Below the pieces are notes generated by a model, which was not told where the DNA came from, did not search any database, and was given only the letters and a program-made list of their open reading frames with translations. 64,000 nt of DNA. It comes from Massilia sp. Root351. GTDB lineage: Bacteria > Pseudomonadota > Gammaproteobacteria > Burkholderiales > Burkholderiaceae_D. Positions 45,608-54,611 of this stretch are shown here, piece by piece; positions within the stretch are counted from its first letter, which is position 1, and every line of letters begins with the position of its first letter. Both the position numbers and the translations under genes were made by a program. Where the stretch lies: positions 608,118 to 672,117 of the forward strand of contig NZ_LMDJ01000023.1 in NCBI RefSeq assembly GCF_001425045.1, in the 5' to 3' direction.

Positions 45608-46522
45608 ATGGCCAAGCTTCCTATCACGACACGGCGCAGCATCAACCTGCTTCTGGATCACGCCGCCGAGCAGCTGAACATTGGCGACCCCTTGCCCACG
45701 GAAATGCGGATGACGGAAATCGTGGCCAGCAGCCGCACGGCCGTACGCAGCGCGCTGGCATACCTGGCCGAGCACGGACTGATCGCGGGCATGAAGCAGC
45801 GCTATCTGCTGCGCAAGCCCAGGCCTGACGATTACTTCGACGTATCCGAACTGCACAGCGCCACCGAGAAACTGCAGCAGGTACTGATGGAACGCATCTA
45901 CGAGCGCGACCTGCCGCCGGGCGCGGAGTTCACCGAGGTGGAGCTGTCGCGCGCGGCAGGCGTGAGCACCATCGCCGTGCGCGAATTCCTGATCGGCTTC
46001 TCGCGCAACGGGCTGATCGAAAAGAACCCGCGCGGCGGCTGGCGGCTGTGCGCCTTCGACACGAAGTACGCGCAGGAACTGGGCGATGTGCGCGAAATGT
46101 TCGAATTGAAGGCGATCGAACGTATTGCCGGCCTGGCGCCGGACGACCCGGTGTTTGCCCGCCTGCGCGAGCTGCTGGCGCGCCACGAAGCGCTGGGCAA
46201 GCTGCCGGCCGAGAACCACGCGGAATTTCCCGACCTTGACAGGGAGTTCCATACTTTCCTCATCGGGCTGCTGGACAATCGCTTCGCCGAGGGCCTGAAC
46301 GACGCCGTCTCGATGGTGTACCACTACCATTACCAATGGGACAAGCGCGACGAGATTCCGCGCAACCAGTACGCGCTGCAGGAGCATTTGGCCATCCTGC
46401 GCCCGCTCACCAAGGGCGACGTACCGGCCGCCATGGCTGCCATGCGCAGCCACCTGAACTCATCGCGCGCCACCATGCTGAGCGCGCTGCGCAAGCGGGA
46501 ACACCAGGCACACCAGGCTTAA
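45608..46522 (+). CDS. GntR/FCD regulator with two tandem winged-helix domains
   Basis: A 304-residue regulator. Residues about 5-75 form a first GntR winged helix (GDPLPTEMRMTEIVASSRTA, VRSALAYLAEHGLI) and about 85-150 a second (LQQVLMERIYERDLPPGAEF, VSTIAVREFLIGFSRNGLI). An FCD-type helical domain follows with DLDREFHTFLIGL and EHLAILRPL. FadR-subgroup members normally have one winged helix of about 70 residues, so this one is enlarged by a duplication. The ATG at 45608 has no ribosome-binding site and is preceded in frame by a stop. It faces the minus-strand fucose operon convergently and is probably a regulator of it. Confidence 0.9.
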   Translation: MAKLPITTRRSINLLLDHAAEQLNIGDPLPTEMRMTEIVASSRTAVRSALAYLAEHGLIAGMKQRYLLRKPRPDDYFDVSELHSATEKLQQVLMERIYERDLPPGAEFTEVELSRAAGVSTIAVREFLIGFSRNGLIEKNPRGGWRLCAFDTKYAQELGDVREMFELKAIERIAGLAPDDPVFARLRELLARHEALGKLPAENHAEFPDLDREFHTFLIGLLDNRFAEGLNDAVSMVYHYHYQWDKRDEIPRNQYALQEHLAILRPLTKGDVPAAMAAMRSHLNSSRATMLSALRKREHQAHQA

Positions 46523-46529
46523 TTGGGGA

Positions 46530-47294
46530 TCAGGCGTTCAGCGTAATGAAGCCGCCGTCGATCGGATAGTCGCTGCCGGTGATGAATGCGGCCTCGTCGC
46601 TGCACAGGTACAGCGCCAGCGCCGCCACTTCCTCGGGCCGCGCCATCCTGCCGATCGGCTGGGTCTTCGACAAGCGCTCGAACATCTCCGCCTCCTGGCC
46701 CGGATAGTTGCGGGCCAGGAAACCGTCGACGAAGGGCGTGTGCACGCGTCCGGGCGAGATCGAATTGCAGCGTATCCCTTCCTGAACGTAGTCCTTGGCC
46801 ACCGACAGCGTCATGGCCATCACGGCGCCCTTGGCGGCTGAGTACGCAAATCGTTCGGGTACCGCCACCCATGCAGCCACCGACGCCATGTTGATGATCA
46901 CGCCGCCGCCGTTTTCCTTCAGGCGCGGAATGGCCGCGTGCAGGCAGTTGTAGGCGCCCTTCACGTTGACGCCGATCACCCGGTCGAAGTCCTCCTCGCC
47001 GGTATTGTCCGCCTTGCCGACGTGCGCCACGCCGGCGTTGTTGATCAGGATACCGACCGGTCCTATCGCCGCAAAGCTGGCGTGAACATCGGCCTGCCGG
47101 GTCACGTCGCAAGCGTGCGCGCTGGCCTGGCCGCCCTGCTCCCGAATCTCGCGCACCACCTGGGCGCACGCGGCCTCGCCGATATCGAGTATATGCACGG
47201 TTGCGCCCCGGCGCGCGAACAGCATGGCAGTCGCCTTGCCTATGCCGCTGCCCCCGCCGGTGATGACTGCCGTTTTTCCTGTCAATTCAAACAT
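46530..47294 (-). CDS. SDR oxidoreductase, probable 2-keto-3-deoxy-L-fuconate dehydrogenase
   Basis: A 254-residue short-chain dehydrogenase. It has the cofactor motif TGGGSGIGKA, an aspartate after beta-2 (HILDIGE) indicating NAD+ preference, NNAG, catalytic Ser in MASV and the YSAAK tyrosine-lysine pair. The start at 47294 overlaps the end of the FucP gene by 8 bases. With FAH hydrolase, aldose dehydrogenase and lactonase genes nearby, the best guess is oxidation of 2-keto-3-deoxy-L-fuconate to the 2,4-diketo acid, as in non-phosphorylating L-fucose pathways (inference). Confidence 0.88.
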   Translation of the reverse strand: MFELTGKTAVITGGGSGIGKATAMLFARRGATVHILDIGEAACAQVVREIREQGGQASAHACDVTRQADVHASFAAIGPVGILINNAGVAHVGKADNTGEEDFDRVIGVNVKGAYNCLHAAIPRLKENGGGVIINMASVAAWVAVPERFAYSAAKGAVMAMTLSVAKDYVQEGIRCNSISPGRVHTPFVDGFLARNYPGQEAEMFERLSKTQPIGRMARPEEVAALALYLCSDEAAFITGSDYPIDGGFITLNA

Positions 47295-48600
47295 GTGCGA
47301 TGCTCCCGGTTGAAGTGGCGGCTGCCGCAGGATGCACTTCCTGCAGCACGGTGCGCGCGAACCATGCAATCACGAGGAAGCACAGCAGCGGCGCCGCATA
47401 GCCGTATTGAAGATTGTGGGTGGCGTCGCTGATGACGCCGAACAGCAGCGGCAGCACGGCCCCGCCCACGATGGACATGATGATCAGGCTGCTGCCCATC
47501 TCGGTGTCGGGCCCCGCGTTGCTGATACCGAGCGAGAAGATGGTGGGGAACATGATGGACATGAAGTAGGCAATGCCGATCACCGCCGCCAGGCTGGCAA
47601 GGCCGCCAGCGAACATCGCCACCGCGCACAGCGCCACGCTGGCCAGCGCGTAGGCCAGCAGCAGGCGCGCCGGCGCCACGTACTTCATCAGGCAGGTGCC
47701 GGCAAAGCGCCCCACCACGAACGCGGTGCCGCAGCCCCAGCCCAGGTAATCCGCCGCCACAACCTGGCTGACGCCGGCCGCCTTGGACGCGTACAAGATG
47801 AAGAAGCTGAACACGCAGACTTGCGCCCCCACGTAGAAGAACTGGGCGATGACGGCGCGCCGGATCTGCGGCCGCTGCAGCGCGCGCAGGATGGCGCCCT
47901 TCGGCGGCAAGCCAGGCTGGGCGTGGCCGGCGCCGGCGGCCACGCCGACGGCGGGCAGTTTGAGGAAGAAGAACACCACCGCGATGGCAATGATCACCAG
48001 CGCAATCGCCAGGTACGGCCCCTTGACACTGGCCGCTTCCGCCGCCAGCACCGCCTGGCGCATACTTTCCGGCATCGCCTGCAGTTGTTCGTCGCTGGCG
48101 CCGTCCACCAGGATCAGGCGGGCGCCGGCGATGGGCGCCAGCGTGGCGGCCAGGCCGTTGAACGACTGCGCCAGGTTGAGGCGCTGGGTCGCCCGCTCGG
48201 GGCGGCCCAGCAAAGTGACGTAGGGATTGGCGGCCGTCTCCAGCACCGTCAGCCCGCACGCGATGATGAACAGCGCCCCCAGGAAGTACAAGTAGCGGTG
48301 CGTATCGGCTGCGGGGATGAACAGCAGCGCACCGGCGGCGAACAGGGCCAGGCCGCACAGCATGGTGTTCTTGTAGCCGGCCTTGCGTATCATCAGGCCG
48401 GCGGGCAGCGCCATCAGGAAATAGGCGATGAACACGGCCGAATCCACCAGCGCCGCCTGCAGCACGGTGAGGCTGAACGATTTCCTCAGATGGGGAATCA
48501 GTATCGGGTCGAGATTATGGACAAAGCCCCACATGAAAAACAGCGAGGTGATCATCACGAAGGCAACCTGGTAGGTTTGCCGCTGGGTCGGTTCGGTCAT
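47287..48600 (-). CDS. fucP: L-fucose:H+ symporter-like permease
   Basis: A 437-residue major-facilitator protein with about 12 helices. Family marks include SLFFMWGFVHNLDPILIPHL at the N-terminus and ETAANPYVTLLGRPERATQR in helix 4-5, as in FucP and related glucose/galactose permeases. The start at 48600 is preferred (MTEPTQ) with GGGGAG upstream; an ATG at 48624 is in frame. Context (SDR, FAH, aldose dehydrogenase, lactonase) supports L-fucose or L-galactose import. Confidence 0.88.
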   Translation of the reverse strand: MTEPTQRQTYQVAFVMITSLFFMWGFVHNLDPILIPHLRKSFSLTVLQAALVDSAVFIAYFLMALPAGLMIRKAGYKNTMLCGLALFAAGALLFIPAADTHRYLYFLGALFIIACGLTVLETAANPYVTLLGRPERATQRLNLAQSFNGLAATLAPIAGARLILVDGASDEQLQAMPESMRQAVLAAEAASVKGPYLAIALVIIAIAVVFFFLKLPAVGVAAGAGHAQPGLPPKGAILRALQRPQIRRAVIAQFFYVGAQVCVFSFFILYASKAAGVSQVVAADYLGWGCGTAFVVGRFAGTCLMKYVAPARLLLAYALASVALCAVAMFAGGLASLAAVIGIAYFMSIMFPTIFSLGISNAGPDTEMGSSLIIMSIVGGAVLPLLFGVISDATHNLQYGYAAPLLCFLVIAWFARTVLQEVHPAAAATSTGSIAHV

Positions 48601-48664
48601 GCCTGGGTGTCTCCCCTGTTCCAATGCTACGCGGCGCCTTGTGTTTTTTTGCGCGCCGTGCCTG

Positions 48665-49531
48665 TCAACCGTCGATCAACTCCGGATTCCAGGCGTGGAC
48701 GGTCTGGTTTTGCTGGCCGAGGCCATCGATGCCCAGCGTAATCCGGTCGCCCGGGCGCAGGTAGACCGGCTCAGGCTTCTGTCCCAGGCCAACGCCGGGC
48801 GGCGTGCCGGTGCTGATCACATCGCCGGGGTTGAGCGTCATGAAGCGGCTGATGTAGCTGACCAGGTGGGCCACCGTAAACACCATGGTGCGGGTATTGC
48901 CGGTTTGGTAGCGCTTGCCGTTCACGTCCAGCCACATGCCCAGGTTCTGCGGATCGGGCACCTCGTCGGCGGTGACCAGCCACGGCCCGACCGGCCCGAA
49001 CGTATCGCAGCCCTTGCCCTTGTCCCACTGCCCGCCGCGCTCAAGCTGGTACTCGCGCTCGGACAAGTCGTTGACCACGCAGTAGCCGGCCACATGATCG
49101 AGCGCGTCGTCGATCTCCACGTAGCGCGCGCGGGTGCCGATCACCACCCCCAGTTCCACTTCCCAGTCGCTCTTGAGCGAACCGCGCGGCAGCACTACCG
49201 GGTCGTTGCAGCCGACGATGGCGCTGGTGGCCTTGGTAAACAGCACCGGCTCGGAGGGCACCTCCATGCCGGATTCGGCCGCATGGTCGGAATAGTTCAG
49301 GCCCACGCAGATCAACTTGCCGATGTCGGCCACCACGGGCGCGAAGCGGACCGGCTGCGCCACTTGCGGCAAGCGGGCGGGATCGACCGAAGCCAGGCGG
49401 TCCAGGCTGGCCCTGCCGAGGTGCGCCGAGGTCAGGTCCGGCAGCACGCCGGACAGATCGCGCAGCATGCCGCCGGCGTCGATCAGGCCGGGTTTCTCGT
49501 TGCCCTTGGGGCCGAAGCGTAGCAATTTCAT
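48665..49531 (-). CDS. FAH-family hydrolase, probable 2,4-diketo-3-deoxy-L-fuconate hydrolase
   Basis: A 288-residue fumarylacetoacetate-hydrolase-family enzyme. The metal-binding residues are seen in SDWEVELGVVIG and FTKATSAIVG, with ICVGLNYSDHAAE, VNDLSEREYQ and STGTPPGVGLG as further marks. Members cleave 2,4-diketo-3-deoxy sugar acids to pyruvate plus lactate or glycolate. It lies between the aldose dehydrogenase and FucP genes and would be the last step of L-fucose breakdown. Confidence 0.88.
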   Translation of the reverse strand: MKLLRFGPKGNEKPGLIDAGGMLRDLSGVLPDLTSAHLGRASLDRLASVDPARLPQVAQPVRFAPVVADIGKLICVGLNYSDHAAESGMEVPSEPVLFTKATSAIVGCNDPVVLPRGSLKSDWEVELGVVIGTRARYVEIDDALDHVAGYCVVNDLSEREYQLERGGQWDKGKGCDTFGPVGPWLVTADEVPDPQNLGMWLDVNGKRYQTGNTRTMVFTVAHLVSYISRFMTLNPGDVISTGTPPGVGLGQKPEPVYLRPGDRITLGIDGLGQQNQTVHAWNPELIDG

Positions 49532-49584
49532 TTGAGTCCTTTATACGTCTTGTCGAAACAGGCTAAAGCGAAGAAAAGCGGATA

Positions 49585-50598
49585 TCACGCGCCCAGCGGT
49601 ATGGGCGCGCGGCGGTCGATCAGGCCGCGCGTGGCCAGCGCGTCCCACAGCGCCGCGGGCAGCGGGCGCGCGAACCACGCCGCGTTCTGGCGCAGCTGCA
49701 CCGCGCTTTGCGCGCCGGGAATGCAGGACACCACCGCCGGGTGGGCCATGGGGAACTGCAAGGCGGCAGCCTGCAGCGGCACGCCGGCTTGCGTGCAAAC
49801 CGCCGCGATCTCATCCACCCGGTCGACGATGTGGGCCGGCGCGTCTTCATAGTTGAACTTCCTGGTTCCGGCCAGGATGCCGGAATTGAACGGGCCGCCG
49901 ATCACAATGCCGACACCGCGCTGCGCGCAGCGGTCCAGCAGCGGCTCCAGCGCTACCTGTTCCAGCAAGGTGTAGCGCCCGGCCAGCAGCGCGCAGTCCA
50001 GGTCGCACATGTCCATCGCCGCGGCCACCGCCTCCCATTCGTTGACGCCCAGGCCGATGGCGCCCACGCAGCCCTCCGCGCGCAACTGCTCGAGCGCGCG
50101 GAAGCCGCCGCCGCGCGTCAGCTGCTGCCAGTAGCGCGCGTTCAGCTCGCCGTGCGTGGCGCGGCCGATGTCGTGAACATAAAGAATATCGACGCGGTCC
50201 ATGCCCAGGCGCTGCAGGCTGTCCTCGTGCGAACGCATGACGCCGTCATAGCTGTAGTCGAAATGCGGGCGGAACGGCAACGGATCGGCCCAGCCGGATT
50301 CACCGGGCCGCACGCCGGCGTCGGGCAGCATCAGGCGCCCGACTTTGGTGCTGATCACGTAGCTGCCGCGTGGCCGCGCGCGCAGCGCAGCGCCAACGCG
50401 GCGCTCGGACAGCGTGTAGCCGTAGTATGGCGCGGTGTCGAAATAGCGGATGCCGAGCTCCCACGCGGCATCGACGATGGAGTGCGCTTCCCCCTCGCCG
50501 ACGGCCTGGTACAGCCCGCCGAGCTGGGCGCAGCCCAGTCCCAGGCTGCTTAGCGTGATGGCGCGGCGCGGCAGCTTGCGCAGGTCGCTCGCCTCCAT
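49585..50598 (-). CDS. Aldo/keto reductase, probable L-fucose (L-galactose) 1-dehydrogenase
   Basis: A 337-residue aldo/keto reductase of the D-threo-aldose 1-dehydrogenase group. The catalytic tetrad is visible: aspartate in YFDTAPYYG, tyrosine in the same motif, lysine in VISTKVGR and histidine in ILYVHDIGR. These enzymes oxidise L-fucose, and usually also L-galactose, to the 1,5-lactone. Its ATG lies one base after the UxaA-large stop, so translation is coupled. Confidence 0.87.
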   Translation of the reverse strand: MEASDLRKLPRRAITLSSLGLGCAQLGGLYQAVGEGEAHSIVDAAWELGIRYFDTAPYYGYTLSERRVGAALRARPRGSYVISTKVGRLMLPDAGVRPGESGWADPLPFRPHFDYSYDGVMRSHEDSLQRLGMDRVDILYVHDIGRATHGELNARYWQQLTRGGGFRALEQLRAEGCVGAIGLGVNEWEAVAAAMDMCDLDCALLAGRYTLLEQVALEPLLDRCAQRGVGIVIGGPFNSGILAGTRKFNYEDAPAHIVDRVDEIAAVCTQAGVPLQAAALQFPMAHPAVVSCIPGAQSAVQLRQNAAWFARPLPAALWDALATRGLIDRRAPIPLGA

Positions 50599-50599
50599 G

Positions 50600-51820
50600 T
50601 CAGGCCGCTTTCAACGGAAAGCACTCGGGACCGGACGCCTCGAACTGCTTGTACGTGAGGATGAATTCCTGGTGACCCAGCGCCTCCGAACAGCTTTGTT
50701 CGCCGTTGGCCACCCGCGCCACCAGTTCCACGATCTCGGCGCCGACCTGCTCCAGCGTCGCCTCGCCGGCCAGGATGCGGCCTGCGTTGACGTCCATGTC
50801 CTCGGACAGGTGCTGGAAGGTGGCCGGGTTGGCGCACACCTTGATCACCGGCGAGATAGCCGAGCCGACCACCGAGCCGCGCCCGGTGGTGAACAGCGTG
50901 ACGTGGGCGCCGCAGGCGATCAGTTCCACGATTTCAGCATTGTCGGCAATGTTCGGGAAACCGAACCGTACCTCGCCGTCCGGCACCACATCCAGCAGGT
51001 ACAGGCCTCCGCCCCCGGGCTGGTCGCCCGGTCTCAGGACGCCGCTGATGGGCGAGGCGCCGCTCTTGGCGTAGGCCCCCAGCGACTTTTCCTCCTGCGT
51101 CGTCAGGCCGCCGTCCGCATTGCCGGGGGCGAAGCTGCCGTGGCCCAGCACGGTGTAATAGTGCGCAGCCTTGTTCACGCAGGAGACGATGGCGTCGCCC
51201 AGCTCCGGCGTGGCGGCGCGCCGCTTCATGTGGAATTCGCAGCCCACCAGCTCCCCGGTCTCTTCGAAGATGCAGGCCGCGCCGGCGGCAACCAGCCGGT
51301 CGAAGGCGACGCCGACGGCGGGATTGGCCGTGATGCCGCTGGTGCTGTCCGATCCGCCGCAGATGGTGGCCACCACCAGCTCATCGACACCCATCGGGAC
51401 ACGCTGCTGCAGTGCCAGCGACTCGCGCGCCCAGCGCACCCACTCGATGCCGTCGGCCACGCTGGTGCGGGTACCGCCGTTCTGCTGGATGGTAATGGTG
51501 TGCACCGGCCTGCCGCTAGCCGCCGCCGCCTCTTCCAGGCCGCGCCGGTTGAAACTCTCGCAGCCCAGCGACACGATCAGCGCGGCGCCCACGTTGGGAT
51601 GCGTGACCAGGCGCTTCATCATGCGGTCGGCATAGTCGTTCGGGTAGCATCCGGGGAAGCCGATCAGGTGTACCTCCTGGCCGGGAAAAGCGTTGACGAT
51701 CAGCCGCGCCACGTGGTGCGCGCATTCGACGGTATAGGCCACGGCGACAACGTTGCGGATGCCCTTGCGGCCATCGGCGCGCGGGAAGCCCGACAGTGCG
51801 GGCATGCAGGCCGTAGGCAT
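50600..51820 (-). CDS. UxaA-family dehydratase, large (catalytic) subunit
   Basis: A 406-residue protein covering the C-terminal catalytic part of altronate/galactarate dehydratases: GFPRADGRKGIRNVVAVAYT, FPGCYPNDYA, VATICGGSDSTSGITANPAV and TTGRGSVVGSAISPVIKVCA. The SAF domain is encoded by the next gene upstream, and the two overlap by one base (TGATG). The enzyme would dehydrate a sugar acid to a 2-keto-3-deoxy acid using Fe2+. In this cluster the substrate may be L-fuconate, or D-altronate formed from L-galactonate, as no enolase-superfamily fuconate dehydratase is seen. Confidence 0.88.
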   Translation of the reverse strand: MPTACMPALSGFPRADGRKGIRNVVAVAYTVECAHHVARLIVNAFPGQEVHLIGFPGCYPNDYADRMMKRLVTHPNVGAALIVSLGCESFNRRGLEEAAAASGRPVHTITIQQNGGTRTSVADGIEWVRWARESLALQQRVPMGVDELVVATICGGSDSTSGITANPAVGVAFDRLVAAGAACIFEETGELVGCEFHMKRRAATPELGDAIVSCVNKAAHYYTVLGHGSFAPGNADGGLTTQEEKSLGAYAKSGASPISGVLRPGDQPGGGGLYLLDVVPDGEVRFGFPNIADNAEIVELIACGAHVTLFTTGRGSVVGSAISPVIKVCANPATFQHLSEDMDVNAGRILAGEATLEQVGAEIVELVARVANGEQSCSEALGHQEFILTYKQFEASGPECFPLKAA

Positions 51821-52155
51821 CAATGGATGCTCCCGATAAAGGAATGGGCGTCCGACGCCAGGGTGTAAGTGGGAATGTAGTCGCTGGCCAGGTTATGCGT
51901 GTGCAGCATGGCGCCCGGCGCCACGTCGGCCGTAACGGTGCCAATGATGGCGCCGTAACGCAGTACCTTGTCGCCGGTCTTGAGCGCGCGGCGCGCGACC
52001 TTGTAACCAAGCGGGATGGATTCCGGCAGCACGACGGACGCGCCGTCGATCTGCAGCGCCTCGCCCGCCTCCAGCGGCGTGCGGGCGATCAGGCAATTGT
52101 CGTCGGGCGACATTAATAGCAGGCGTGGCGCGGCTGGCGCCGGGTTGCTTGTCAT
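51820..52155 (-). CDS. UxaA-family dehydratase, small SAF-domain subunit
   Basis: A 111-residue SAF domain: SIPLGYKVARRALKTGDKVL and YGAIIGTVTADVAPG, ending with HTHNLASDY, the conserved histidine motif of UxaA N-termini. In E. coli UxaA the SAF and catalytic parts are one chain; here they are split. The ribosome-binding site GGAAGGAAG lies 6 bases before the ATG. It is the first gene of the minus-strand operon, divergent from the LgoD-like dehydrogenase. Confidence 0.88.
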   Translation of the reverse strand: MTSNPAPAAPRLLLMSPDDNCLIARTPLEAGEALQIDGASVVLPESIPLGYKVARRALKTGDKVLRYGAIIGTVTADVAPGAMLHTHNLASDYIPTYTLASDAHSFIGSIH

Positions 52156-52286
52156 ACGTGCTTCCTTCCGGGTTGGTGCGGTCTTCGATCAGGAGGGCCC
52201 CGTCTGTTTTTAATATATCCCAAACCTTCGCGCTGGTGGGTGTCCCGATTCAAAATAATCAAAAACATAATTGGAACAGCAGATTT

Positions 52287-52307
52287 TATGGTGAAATGTT
52301 TTCCATA
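52287..52307. promoter_or_regulatory. Palindrome in the divergent promoter region of the sugar-acid cluster
   Basis: TATGG...AAA/TTT...CCATA, a 21-bp inverted repeat centred in the 209-base gap between the divergent operons (52156-52364). It is the most symmetric element in that gap and a candidate operator for one of the two GntR regulators. Confidence 0.45.
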
Positions 52308-52364
52308 TATGCGGTACACTGGCGACATCCCATACCTCATGCTCACATCCTACCGAGAAGTCCC

Positions 52365-53378
52365 ATGATGAAAACCGTTGTATGCCGGGCCCCAGGCGAA
52401 CTGGAACTGGTGGAGCGCCCGCTACCGCACGCGGGCGCAGGCGAGGTGTTGCTGCGCGTGCGCCGCGTTGGCCTGTGCGGCACCGACATGCATATCTTCC
52501 GGGGCACCCAGCCTTTCTTGCAGTACCCGCGCGTGATGGGCCATGAGCTGTCCGGCGAAGTGGTGAGCGCGCCGGATGACAGCGGCCTGGCGCCGGGCGA
52601 CACGGTCTTCGTGATGCCCTACCTGTCCTGCGGCACGTGCGTAGCCTGCCGCCAGGGCAAGACCAATTGCTGCACCAATATCCAGGTGCTGGGCGTGCAC
52701 CGCGACGGCGGCATGGCCGAGTATCTGGCGCTGCCTGAACGTTATGTCTTCAAGACCGGCGGCATCTCCCTCGATGACGCAGCCATGCTGGAATTCCTTG
52801 CCATCGGCGCCCACGCGGTCCGCCGCGGCGGCGTGCGGCCCGGCCAGAAAGTGCTGGTGGTGGGCGCTGGCCCCATCGGCATCGCGGCCTCCCTGTTCGC
52901 CCGGCTCAAGGGCGGCCAGGTGACGGTGCTTGATGCGCGCGAGGACCGGCTCGCGTTCTGCCGCAGCGCGCTCGGCATCGGACAAACGGTGCAGGTGGCT
53001 GCGGACGACAAGGCACGCCTGTCGGAGCTGACCGGCGGCGAGTTCTTCGACGTGGTATTCGACGCCACCGGCAACGTTAAGGCCATGGAGCGCGGCCTGG
53101 AGTTCGTGGCGCACGGCGGCACCTATGTGCTGGTGTCCATCGTTCCGGACCGCATTTCCTTTGCCGACCCCGAATTCCACAAGCGCGAAACCAGCCTGCT
53201 GGGCAGCCGCAACGCCACCGCCGAGGACTTCAGCGAAGTGCTGGCGGCGATGCAAGCGGGCTTGGTGCCCACCGGGCTGATGAACACCCACCGCACCACC
53301 CTGTCCGGATTCGTGGACGCGCTGCCGCAGTGGATGGACCCTGCCGCCGGCGTCATCAAAGCCATCGTGGAGGTCTGA
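52365..53378 (+). CDS. Zinc alcohol dehydrogenase, L-galactonate 5-dehydrogenase-like (LgoD-like)
   Basis: A 337-residue medium-chain dehydrogenase. The catalytic zinc ligand is in LCGTDMHIF and the next in GHELSG. A structural zinc site is formed by CGTCVACRQGKTNCC, and the NAD-binding motif is VVGAGPIGIAA. The stretch FADPEFHKRETSLLGSRNAT is very close to what I recall of E. coli LgoD (YjjN), which makes D-tagaturonate from L-galactonate. The next gene, overlapping by one base, is a tagaturonate-reductase-like protein, the following step. Confidence 0.85.
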   Translation: MMKTVVCRAPGELELVERPLPHAGAGEVLLRVRRVGLCGTDMHIFRGTQPFLQYPRVMGHELSGEVVSAPDDSGLAPGDTVFVMPYLSCGTCVACRQGKTNCCTNIQVLGVHRDGGMAEYLALPERYVFKTGGISLDDAAMLEFLAIGAHAVRRGGVRPGQKVLVVGAGPIGIAASLFARLKGGQVTVLDAREDRLAFCRSALGIGQTVQVAADDKARLSELTGGEFFDVVFDATGNVKAMERGLEFVAHGGTYVLVSIVPDRISFADPEFHKRETSLLGSRNATAEDFSEVLAAMQAGLVPTGLMNTHRTTLSGFVDALPQWMDPAAGVIKAIVEV

Positions 53379-54523
53379 TGGCTTCCCCCATTCTGCAATT
53401 CGGCACCAGCCGCTTCCTGCAGGCGCACGTGGACCTGTTCGTCCACCAGGCATTGGCACAGGACCAGGCACTGGGCCGCATTACCGTGGTGCAGACCACC
53501 GCCAGCTCCCAAAGCGCGCAGCGGGTGGCCGCTTTCAACGCGCCGGACGGCTATCCGGTGCGCATCCGCGGCATCGAGGACGGCGCGCCAGTCGAGCAGG
53601 AGCACCGCGTTACCGCGATCGAAGCCGGCCTGCACGCGGACCTGGACTGGCCGGCCATCCGCGAACTGGCCGCCACCTCCGTTAGGGTGATCGTGTCGAA
53701 CACGGGCGACCGGGGCTATGAACTTTGCCCCGGAGACGGGCCGGCACTGCTGGACGCGGCAACCGCGCCGCGCAGCTTCCCCGCCAAGCTGCTGGTGCTG
53801 CTATACCAGCGCTTCCTGCGCGGCGCGGCACCCGTCACGCTCTACCCTTGCGAGCTGGTGGCCAACAACGGCAGCGTGCTGCGCGCCGTGGTGCGCAAGC
53901 TGGCGCTCGCATGGCAGCTGGACAGCGGCTTCATCGTCTACTTGAGCACGGGTTGCGTATGGATCAATTCGCTGGTGGACCGCATCGTGTCCGAAGCGAT
54001 AGCGCCGGCCGGCGCGGTCGCCGAGCCATACGCCATCTGGGTGATCGAAGCCCAGAAGAAGATGGTGCTGCCGTGCACTCATCCGCAGATTATCGTGACG
54101 GACAAGCTGGAACCGTACGAGCGGCGCAAGCTGTTCCTGCTGAACCTGGGCCACACTTTCCTGGCCGAGCAATGGCTGCAATACCAGCGCCACAAGGACG
54201 AGACAGTGCTGCAGGCCATGTCCGCGCCGAAGCTGCGCGCCGAGCTCGAAGCGCTGTGGGAAGAGGAGGTGCTGCCCGTGTTCGACGCGCTGGACGAGGC
54301 CGAGCCAGCCCGGAGCTACCTGGCGCAGGTGCGCGACCGCCTCTGCAATCCCTTCCTGGCGCACCGGCTGGCGGACATCGCCCAGAACCACGAAGAGAAA
54401 AAGCGCCGCCGCCTGCTGCCCGTGGTGGCGCTGGCCAATGCACTGCAGTTGCCGCTGCCGCAACCGCGCCTGCGCGCGGCGCTGCGGCTGGCGGCGGCGC
54501 GCACCGCTGCCCAGACGGCATGA
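53378..54523 (+). CDS. Tagaturonate/fructuronate reductase-like protein (mannitol dehydrogenase family)
   Basis: A 381-residue polyol dehydrogenase family protein. QFGTSRFLQAHVDLF at the N-terminus is the UxaB-like nucleotide-binding region, and the catalytic lysine area is seen in YPCELVANNGSVLRAVV with KLFLLNLGHTFLAE further on. It is shorter than E. coli UxaB (about 480), with the C-terminal part reduced. Its ATG overlaps the LgoD-like stop (TGATG). It would reduce tagaturonate to altronate, feeding the UxaA-type dehydratase of the opposite operon (inference). Confidence 0.82.
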   Translation: MASPILQFGTSRFLQAHVDLFVHQALAQDQALGRITVVQTTASSQSAQRVAAFNAPDGYPVRIRGIEDGAPVEQEHRVTAIEAGLHADLDWPAIRELAATSVRVIVSNTGDRGYELCPGDGPALLDAATAPRSFPAKLLVLLYQRFLRGAAPVTLYPCELVANNGSVLRAVVRKLALAWQLDSGFIVYLSTGCVWINSLVDRIVSEAIAPAGAVAEPYAIWVIEAQKKMVLPCTHPQIIVTDKLEPYERRKLFLLNLGHTFLAEQWLQYQRHKDETVLQAMSAPKLRAELEALWEEEVLPVFDALDEAEPARSYLAQVRDRLCNPFLAHRLADIAQNHEEKKRRRLLPVVALANALQLPLPQPRLRAALRLAAARTAAQTA

Positions 54524-54611
54524 GCGGCGCATCCTCTCCGCTGGGGCCATGCATGCGAGCCGCGACCCTGACGGCGCACCGTTGCGCCATCATTCCATTG
54601 AAGGCCACGCC

